Source of the DNA: Coriobacteriia bacterium | Lineage (GTDB): Bacteria; Actinomycetota; Coriobacteriia; Coriobacteriales; UBA8131 | Length of the DNA stretch: 19,560 nt | Direction of reading: 5' to 3' | Assembly: GCA_009781525.1 (NCBI GenBank) | Contig: WQXZ01000010.1 | Coordinates: 1 to 19,560 of the forward strand | Shown: positions 15,307 to 19,560 of the stretch, piece by piece | Layout of the letters: each line of letters opens with the position of its first letter | Position numbering within the stretch: the first letter of the stretch is position 1 | Program-made: the position numbers and the translations under genes | The notes under the pieces: generated by a model | The model's database searches: none | What the model was told of the DNA's origin: nothing | Seen by the model: only the letters and a program-made list of their open reading frames with translations

Positions 15307-15879
15307 ATGAATGTTGGTTTGACACAGCTGATTCTGGGCGCAAAAGCAGGTGTAGCCTCAGATTTGGAAGCTCTGGCTTTGCGCTTTCAGAAGATGATCT
15401 TTGTCAACTGTTCGTTGCGCCTGGATGATGGAACCCAAGTTGAGGATGTTGCCCAAGAGGTTACTGAGCAGCTGCTGTCAGATATCAGTCAACTCAGAAG
15501 CCCAGAAGCGTTTACGTCATGGCTTGAGCAGATAATCGTACGCACCTGCTCGCGCAATAACAAGCGCAACAGAAACCGCAAGGCACTCGAAGTCGGATAC
15601 GATTCGGAAAGCTCTGCGCGTATAGTCAACAGACTGATGGAGCAAGATGTCAGCAATCTACCTGAAGACAGTTTCGACCAGAGCCAGGCGCGCGAACATC
15701 TTCTGATAACCCTGCAACAACTACCTCAAGCTCAGCGAGTTCCGCTGATTCTGCACTACTTCGGAGCCATGAGTTACAAGCAGATCGCAGAAACCCTCAA
15801 CATCAAGATCGGTACAGTCTCAAGTAACATCTCCAAAGGCAAGCGCAATCTTAACCGCCGCCTGATAGATGAGCAGTGA
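15307..15879 (+). CDS. ECF-like RNA polymerase sigma factor
   Basis: The 190-residue protein has a sigma-70 region 2-like segment (about 25-85: LALRFQKMIFVNCSL, VEDVAQEVTEQLLSDI, EAFTSWLEQIIVRTCSR) and a clear region 4 helix-turn-helix at the C-terminus (about 135-188: LQQLPQAQRVPLILHYFGAM, YKQIAETLNIKIGTVSSNIS, KGKRNLNRRL). It should redirect RNA polymerase to a small regulon. The ATG at 15307 lies 4 bases after the CPBP stop, suggesting reinitiation coupling. A TTG at 15283 would extend it by eight residues into CPBP. It is the last gene of the operon. No anti-sigma gene follows or precedes it, which is unusual for this class and makes the upstream membrane protease a candidate regulator. 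The assignment as ECF type, rather than a SigH-like phage or sporulation type, rests on length and domain content. Confidence 0.85.
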   Translation: MNVGLTQLILGAKAGVASDLEALALRFQKMIFVNCSLRLDDGTQVEDVAQEVTEQLLSDISQLRSPEAFTSWLEQIIVRTCSRNNKRNRNRKALEVGYDSESSARIVNRLMEQDVSNLPEDSFDQSQAREHLLITLQQLPQAQRVPLILHYFGAMSYKQIAETLNIKIGTVSSNISKGKRNLNRRLIDEQ

Positions 15880-15893
15880 TCGCAGTTGGTAGG

Positions 15894-15933
15894 TCGCTGG
15901 ATGGTCACCCGTGGTTCGCTGGTGGGTCACCCG
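15894..15933 (+). repeat. 22-bp-period direct repeat after the sigma gene
   Basis: TCGCTGGATGGTCACCCG (15894-15911) and TCGCTGGTGGGTCACCCG (15916-15933) match at 16 of 18 positions. Both contain GGTCACC-like palindromes. It lies between the sigma gene stop and the tRNA-Arg promoter. No clear terminator stem is seen. Confidence 0.5.
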
Positions 15934-15965
15934 AAGCTCAACCTTACCTAAGAGCAACAATCGTG

Positions 15966-15971
15966 TAGAAT
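15966..15971 (+). promoter_or_regulatory. Probable -10 box of tRNA-Arg
   Basis: TAGAAT preceded by TG, ending 10 bases before the tRNA. The same TAGAATAT octamer precedes the gene at 16659. The -35 region is weak. Confidence 0.45.
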
Positions 15972-15981
15972 ATCCAACCGT

Positions 15982-16057
15982 GCCCTCGTAGCTCAGGGGA
16001 TAGAGCACAGGTTTCCTAAACCTGGTGTCGGAGGTTCGAATCCTCTCGAGGGCACCA
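15982..16057 (+). tRNA. tRNA-Arg (anticodon CCT)
   Basis: The full cloverleaf reads directly from the sequence: acceptor GCCCTCG / CGAGGGC, D arm GCTC...GAGC, anticodon arm CAGGT-TTCCTAA-ACCTG with anticodon CCT (reads AGG), variable GTGTC, T arm GGAGG-TTCGAAT-CCTCT, discriminator A and an encoded CCA. 76 nt. Confidence 0.97.
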
Positions 16058-16193
16058 CAACGCGCACCAGCCGCAACCACTGATCAACCTTCGTCAACCC
16101 GGTTTAACTTCCTCAACCCGTCAACCTCAACCCGTCAACCCCGCATCAGCCGAAATATGCTATGCAATCAACCACGCAGTTGCCCGCACAACA
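16058..16193. other. Gene-free C-rich stretch with 14-bp tandem repeat
   Basis: CTCAACCCGTCAAC is tandemly duplicated at 16112-16125 and 16126-16139. Related CGTCAACCC occurs at 16092-16100. The plus strand is C-rich and G-poor, i.e. G-rich on the strand leading outward from the repeat core at 16194-16223. No gene and no tRNA terminator are recognised. Confidence 0.55.
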
Positions 16194-16364
16194 GTTCGTA
16201 ACAGTTTTTTACGGTTTAGTACACGACTTGACCCGAATCAGACAATTTATGGCAGGTGAGTGTAGCGATATTCGGACACTGATGCGTGTATTTGCCTCTC
16301 ACACGCCTTTTCTTTGATGTTTAACCTGTCACTGTTGTACTGAACCGTAAAAAACTGTTACGAA
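16194..16364. repeat. 171-bp inverted-repeat element (repeat family copies 2 and 3)
   Basis: The left end 16194-16223 is the exact reverse complement of 56-85 (30 bases). The right end 16336-16364 differs from it by one base in 29. The ends face outward as terminal inverted repeats. Inward of each end, 28 bases later, lie GCAGGTGAGTG (16252-16262, plus) and the related GGCGTGTGAGAG (minus, from about 16307), so the symmetry continues toward the centre. No open frame, no transposase and no clear target duplication are seen. Candidates are a non-autonomous mobile element, a two-sided regulatory region or a nucleoid/replication site. Confidence 0.75.
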
Positions 16365-16646
16365 TCTCAGTGCGCTTGGGGAAGCGAGAATTCTCAGTTC
16401 ATTGTGGTTGACCACCACCTTTGGAGGGGTTGGAGGCTAATCTTGGGGTTGGTGGTGGTTGGCTGAGCGTTGAGTCGGGTGGTGGATCGCTGGGGCTCTC
16501 GGTTGCAGGTTTCGCAGGCTGGGTCGGCGAGGCTCGGTACGTGGCTTAGCACAGATAGTAATGTAACTGCACGCCATGCGGATAGGTGAGCTGACTTGCT
16601 ACTGGTACGCTACGTCATAAGTAGCTTCGTAGTAATTCGAACCTGA
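16365..16646. other. Gene-free G-rich stretch
   Basis: The plus strand from about 16420 to 16500 is dominated by GG runs (GGAGGGGTTGGAGG, GGTTGGTGGTGGTTGG). No gene, tRNA or clear hairpin is recognised up to the promoter of the gene at 16659. Confidence 0.45.
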
Positions 16647-16652
16647 TAGAAT
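16647..16652 (+). promoter_or_regulatory. -10 box suggesting a leaderless transcript
   Basis: TAGAAT ends 6 bases before the ATG at 16659, which places the expected transcription start on that ATG. No ribosome binding site is seen. The earlier in-frame ATG at 16653 directly abuts the box and would lie upstream of the transcript start. Confidence 0.5.
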
Positions 16653-16658
16653 ATGCGC

Positions 16659-17153
16659 ATGTCTGATAACCAGCGCTTTCTTATTCTTTGCATTGGTAAC
16701 TCTCTGTTGCTGGATGAAGGATTTGCCCCTCGTGTTGCTGAGGAGTTGCTTGCTCGCTATACCCTACCATCTGAGGTAACTGTGCTTGACCGAGGTGTTA
16801 TGGGCATGGCGATGCTCACTGATCTCCGCCAAGCTGATCAGGTTCTGGTTATTGATGCTCTTGACAACACGGGTGAGCCTCCTGGCACCGTCTTTCAGTT
16901 CAAACCAGATGATCTGGCAGAGCGCCAGATCTTTCATGGTGCGCATGATGTCCGTCTTATCGACGTGCTCAACGCCGCTTCCCTTTTGGGAATCACTCCC
17001 GAGGTCAACTGCCTTGGTGCACAAGTGCAGAGTATTTCTCCACATGAATTTCAGATCGGGCTTACTGAATCGGTGCAAGCTGCAGTGCCTCTGGTGATCG
17101 ACCAGATAGTCGGCTGGCTTTCATCGCACGGAATCACGCTTACCCAGCACTAG
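16659..17153 (+). CDS. [NiFe] hydrogenase maturation protease (HybD/HyaD family, M52)
   Basis: This endopeptidase cleaves the C-terminus of a [NiFe]-hydrogenase large subunit after nickel insertion. The 164-residue protein has the family opening CIGNSLLLDEGFAP, with E20 matching nickel ligand E16 of E. coli HybD, D66 in VIDALD (D62 of HybD), and H96 in GAHDVRLIDVL (H93 of HybD). The length is normal for the family. The start at 16659 is chosen because the TAGAAT box ending at 16652 predicts a leaderless message beginning there. ATG 16653 is the alternative (166 residues). No hydrogenase structural or hyp genes are in the window, so its substrate must be encoded elsewhere. It stands alone between gene-free DNA and a convergent gene. 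Confidence 0.9.
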   Translation: MSDNQRFLILCIGNSLLLDEGFAPRVAEELLARYTLPSEVTVLDRGVMGMAMLTDLRQADQVLVIDALDNTGEPPGTVFQFKPDDLAERQIFHGAHDVRLIDVLNAASLLGITPEVNCLGAQVQSISPHEFQIGLTESVQAAVPLVIDQIVGWLSSHGITLTQH

Positions 17154-17166
17154 CTATCTGCGCTTG

Positions 17167-17652
17167 CTACCAGCGTTCGCCACGCCGGTCATTTGGCCTG
17201 GAGTTTGTCTGCCTTCTGCTTTCTTTCTTGCGAGACTTTTTGCTGTCCGAATCGACTCCTGTAACCAAACCGAGCACAGCAGTTACGATACTGATGATGA
17301 TCGCTGCTAAAAATGCGCTGAAAAAACTATTGATGTAGAAGCCAGTGTCGAGGTACGTGTTCGAGATCCACTTTGTCAGATACAGCACGAATACATTGAG
17401 CACCAAGGCAAAAAACCCGAGCGTAATGATGGTGATCGGCAGGGTGATGAGTTTTAGGATCGGCTTAATAAATGTGTTTATAAGAGCTAATACTGCGGAG
17501 AAGAGCAAGGTCGGGATCAACACATCACTTCCCAGAATGCCGGGAAGAGGAAGGCTTATTCCGCCGCCCATGAAACCTACTCCAGAGACAAGACTGAAGG
17601 CTGTTACAACCGCAACAACTGTTATCAGCCAGATACCGACTGCTTTGTTCAC
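17167..17652 (-). CDS. 4-TM phage-holin-superfamily-IV-like membrane protein
   Basis: The 161-residue protein matches the widespread DUF360/phage holin family 4 type. It has hydrophobic segments near 5-28, 43-62, 72-95 and 105-130, the signature NTFIKPILKLITLPITIITLG (about 59-79, given as one motif), and a very basic, Lys/Arg/Ser-rich cytoplasmic tail (about 136-161). Despite the family name, chromosomal members are not known to be lytic and their function is unclear. The start is GTG at 17652, one base after the aminotransferase stop, with AGGGG about 9 bases upstream, so it is the second gene of a two-gene operon. It converges with the hydrogenase protease, 13 bases apart, without a visible hairpin. 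Confidence 0.85.
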   Translation of the reverse strand: MNKAVGIWLITVVAVVTAFSLVSGVGFMGGGISLPLPGILGSDVLIPTLLFSAVLALINTFIKPILKLITLPITIITLGFFALVLNVFVLYLTKWISNTYLDTGFYINSFFSAFLAAIIISIVTAVLGLVTGVDSDSKKSRKKESRRQTNSRPNDRRGERW

Positions 17653-17653
17653 G

Positions 17654-18973
17654 TCATACCCCTTTGCCTAATAATCTCTCGACTGCTGCAAGGCGCGCAC
17701 TGACTGCAAGTAGCCTGCTGGCTTGCTCCAGCTCCTCGATTGATGGATAGCTGGGAGCGATGCGGATATTCGAATCCTCTGGGTCTACGCCATACGGCCA
17801 TGTTGCGCCAGCATCGGTTAAGGTTACCCCTGCTTCTGCGCACAGTTGTACGGTGCGTTTTGCTGTTCCTGGTAAGACCTCGAGCGATATGAAATATCCC
17901 CCGTTCGGTTTTATCCAGCTGGCGATGCCGCAGCCACCGAGATCCTCTGAAAGAACCTGATCGACAATATCGAACTTCGGGGCAAGCATGGCAGACAGCT
18001 GTTTCATACGTGCTTTGATACCGTCCAGCCCTTTACCTTGTCCGCCGCCAAGTGATTCGAACCAGCGAACATGGCGCAATTGATTGACTTTGTCCGGGCA
18101 GATTGTCTGAATGCTCATCAAGGCTTCGATCTGTGCGATATTGCTGGTCGATGATGCCAGCGCGCTGATGCCTCCACCAGCGAAACTGATCTTGGCGGTT
18201 GAGGCAAACATGTACCAGATATCCGGGTTGTCAGCCTCTTCGCAGGCAAGCGTCAGGCTGAGCAGATCGTCTGCTTTGTTGCTATCAGGATAAAGATCAT
18301 GAACGGCGTATGCGTTGTCCCAGTAAATCCTGAAATCAGGCGCAGCTGGTTTCAGCGCAGCAAACCTCCTGACAACCTGATCGGAATAGGTTATGCCTTG
18401 GGGGTTTGAGTACTTGGGCACACACCAGATACCTTTGACAGTTGGATCCTGATTGACCAGTCGCTCGACCATGTTCATATCGGGACCATCATCGTTCATT
18501 GGAATCGCAATGTTCTCAAAACCGAAAAGGGCTGTTATAGCAAAGTGACGGTCATAGCCGGGGGAAGGGCAGAGAAATTTTAGTCTTGCCTGTTGGCTGA
18601 ATGGTGTGTTTCCGGCAACACCGAATGACATTGCCCGAGCAATGGAGTCATACATCAGGTTCAAAGACGAACTACCACCGAGAATGATATTGCCATAAGC
18701 GACCCCAAGGTAATCAGCCATCAGCTGGCGAGCCTCAGGGATGCCTCGAAGCAGACCGTAGTTGCGAGTATCCTCACCATCCAGGTCAAGGGGGCGCTGG
18801 TCTGCAGGCAGAGCAGTCATCAGGTCCATTGCTGAGTCAAGCTGTTCAAAGGAAGGCTTACCTCGCGACATGTTCAGCTTAAGAGCACGAGTGGTGTACT
18901 CGGAGTGGCTCTTCGTCAGGCTGTCTAGTTCATCCTGCAGCTGTGCAGTTGTCATTTGCTGGTACTCAACCAT
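17654..18973 (-). CDS. Aspartate aminotransferase, subgroup Ic type
   Basis: This PLP-dependent fold-type I aminotransferase of 439 residues belongs to the unusual Ic lineage, which includes Corynebacterium AspT and differs from AspC. Visible features: N-terminal LKLNMSRGKPSFEQLD, NYGLLRGIPEARQLMADYLG, ILGGSSSLNLMYD cofactor loop, CPSPGYDRHF, N190 in YSNPQG, D219 and Y222 in YWDNAYAVHDLY, and Schiff-base K261 in FASTAKISFAGGG. The last conserved block is IRIAPSYPS. It would interconvert aspartate/2-oxoglutarate with oxaloacetate/glutamate in the cytoplasm. AGGGAG lies 7 bases before the ATG at 18973. A palindrome at 18991-19013 in the leader may be regulatory. It is followed by the holin-like gene after one base. 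Confidence 0.9.
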   Translation of the reverse strand: MVEYQQMTTAQLQDELDSLTKSHSEYTTRALKLNMSRGKPSFEQLDSAMDLMTALPADQRPLDLDGEDTRNYGLLRGIPEARQLMADYLGVAYGNIILGGSSSLNLMYDSIARAMSFGVAGNTPFSQQARLKFLCPSPGYDRHFAITALFGFENIAIPMNDDGPDMNMVERLVNQDPTVKGIWCVPKYSNPQGITYSDQVVRRFAALKPAAPDFRIYWDNAYAVHDLYPDSNKADDLLSLTLACEEADNPDIWYMFASTAKISFAGGGISALASSTSNIAQIEALMSIQTICPDKVNQLRHVRWFESLGGGQGKGLDGIKARMKQLSAMLAPKFDIVDQVLSEDLGGCGIASWIKPNGGYFISLEVLPGTAKRTVQLCAEAGVTLTDAGATWPYGVDPEDSNIRIAPSYPSIEELEQASRLLAVSARLAAVERLLGKGV

Positions 18974-18990
18974 GGTTTTCTCCCTAAACT

Positions 18991-19013
18991 AAATCTAGTC
19001 TGAAGATAGATTT
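18991..19013. promoter_or_regulatory. Palindrome in the leader of the aspartate aminotransferase gene
   Basis: AAATCTA-N9-TAGATTT is a perfect inverted repeat 18 bases upstream of the ATG at 18973, between the ribosome site and the promoter region. TATACT at 19053-19048 (minus strand) is the best -10 candidate. The arrangement could be an operator. The regulator is unknown. Confidence 0.42.
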
Positions 19014-19097
19014 GATTCGATATCTTTATTGACCTTAAGTATCATCTAGTATAACCTTGTTTGGCACATTCAAAGGCGTGCTGTTTGCGCATCTTTT

Positions 19098-19174
19098 GGG
19101 CCCGTAGCTCAGGTGGTTAGAGCGCACGGCTGATAACCGTGAGGTCGTTGGTTCGAATCCAACCGGGCCCACCA
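19098..19174 (+). tRNA. tRNA-Ile (anticodon GAT)
   Basis: Acceptor GGGCCCG / CGGGCCC, D arm GCTC...GAGC, anticodon arm CACGG-CTGATAA-CCGTG with anticodon GAT, variable AGGTC, T arm GTTGG-TTCGAAT-CCAAC, discriminator A and an encoded CCA. 77 nt. It stands alone here, not in an rRNA operon. Confidence 0.97.
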
Positions 19175-19207
19175 GAAAACCGCAGGTCGGAGATTTGTTG
19201 CACTGGA

Positions 19208-19243
19208 AACACCACGTAACTTGCGTGGCGTTTTGCTTTATTT
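19208..19243 (+). terminator. Rho-independent terminator after tRNA-Ile
   Basis: Stem AAC-A-CCACG / CGTGG-C-GTT with one A-C mismatch, loop TAACTTG, followed by the T-rich tract TTGCTTTATTT. It lies 34 bases after the tRNA. Confidence 0.8.
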
Positions 19244-19560
19244 GCCCCTTGAAGGTCGTTTTAGGAAACTGGCTGAGGTTAGGTGGAGACTCGCTTGCTT
19301 TCCTGCTGGATTTGGATGCTTTTACGACTGAGGGACTCGGGGGTTGCGCCAGGTGAATCTGTGTGCGCAGATGCTAATTGACACCTTGCTAGCCACATAG
19401 CACAATGGCAGTTTTTTGCACTATCATTCGGGTGCCATTTACCCGGATAAGAGGCTCTTGTTGTATCGATTACAGCATAGTATTGTATACATTGTCAGTC
19501 CGGCCATGACCCTCCTCCTATTACAGACTCTCCTCCCTCCCCGGAGTCTGAACACCACTC
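19244..19560. other. Gene-free end of window
   Basis: No gene is recognised. It contains AATGGCA-N22-TGCCATT (19404-19439) around TTTTTTGCAC, a possible promoter near 19459-19487, and a 7-bp stem CAGACTC / GAGTCTG with a CT-rich loop near 19524-19551. On the minus strand, AGGAGGAGGG precedes a 22-codon open frame (19507-19439), too short to support as a gene. Confidence 0.45.

Noticed and set aside
16112..16139. CRISPR-like short repeats
   Set aside because: Only two adjacent 14-bp copies with no spacers and no cas genes.
15982..16364. Integrated element using tRNA-Arg as attachment site
   Set aside because: No integrase gene and no duplicated tRNA 3' end are visible downstream; the 171-bp repeat has no such similarity.
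17167..17652. Prophage lysis holin
   Set aside because: The family is common on bacterial chromosomes, and no other phage genes are present; it is coupled to a metabolic aminotransferase gene.

Overview
The window reads as a chromosomal segment of a mid-GC actinobacterium, most likely class Coriobacteriia (Eggerthellales-like). This taxonomic call is inference. It rests on a menaquinone gene pair (menA/menG), an actinobacterial-type subgroup Ic aspartate aminotransferase, a very long fused MacB-type ABC transporter, an orphan hydrogenase maturation protease, tRNAs with encoded CCA, a TAGAAT box that sits at leaderless distance from a start codon, and frequent TTG/GTG starts. No phage, IS transposase, CRISPR array or rRNA gene is visible.

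Layout. Positions 229-4980 (minus strand) hold a tightly packed four-gene operon: class V aminotransferase, serA, menA, menG, with 4-19 bp overlaps or an 11-bp gap. It joins serine synthesis to the last two steps of menaquinone synthesis. Two related hairpins (5095-5166) separate it from a secreted lipoprotein gene (5183-6307). A 620-bp gene-free region follows, with a C-rich tract and a 163-bp inverted-repeat element (6648-6810). Next come a PadR regulator and its HAAS-type membrane partner (6958-8347), driven by a promoter whose 17-bp spacer holds a perfect palindrome. Tandem near-identical terminators (8515-8578) separate these from a small membrane protein gene (8665-9099), which has its own strong promoter.

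Positions 9539-15879 (plus strand) carry the most interesting unit: a TetR regulator, a 1153-residue ABC ATPase-permease fusion, a CPBP (CAAX-type) intramembrane protease with a repetitive Pro/Gln-rich tail plus an extra C-terminal membrane segment, and an ECF-like sigma factor starting 4 nt after the protease stop. A promoter with three TTCAAT/ATTGAA half-sites precedes it. The set looks like an envelope-stress or antimicrobial-peptide response module in which transport, intramembrane proteolysis and sigma-directed transcription are linked. That function is inference.

After tRNA-Arg(CCT) comes another gene-free region with a 171-bp inverted repeat. Its ends match a repeat at the left edge of the window over 29-30 bases. 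Then follow a hydrogenase maturation protease with a probable leaderless start, and the minus-strand pair aspartate aminotransferase / 4-TM holin-like protein. The window ends with tRNA-Ile(GAT), its terminator, and gene-free sequence.

The structure least explained by the genes is the family of intergenic elements. They have an A6-containing core, point outward, and are followed by strand-asymmetric G-rich DNA. They occur at 1-85, 16194-16364 and, in weaker or related form, at 6648-6810, 9241-9300 and 19401-19439.
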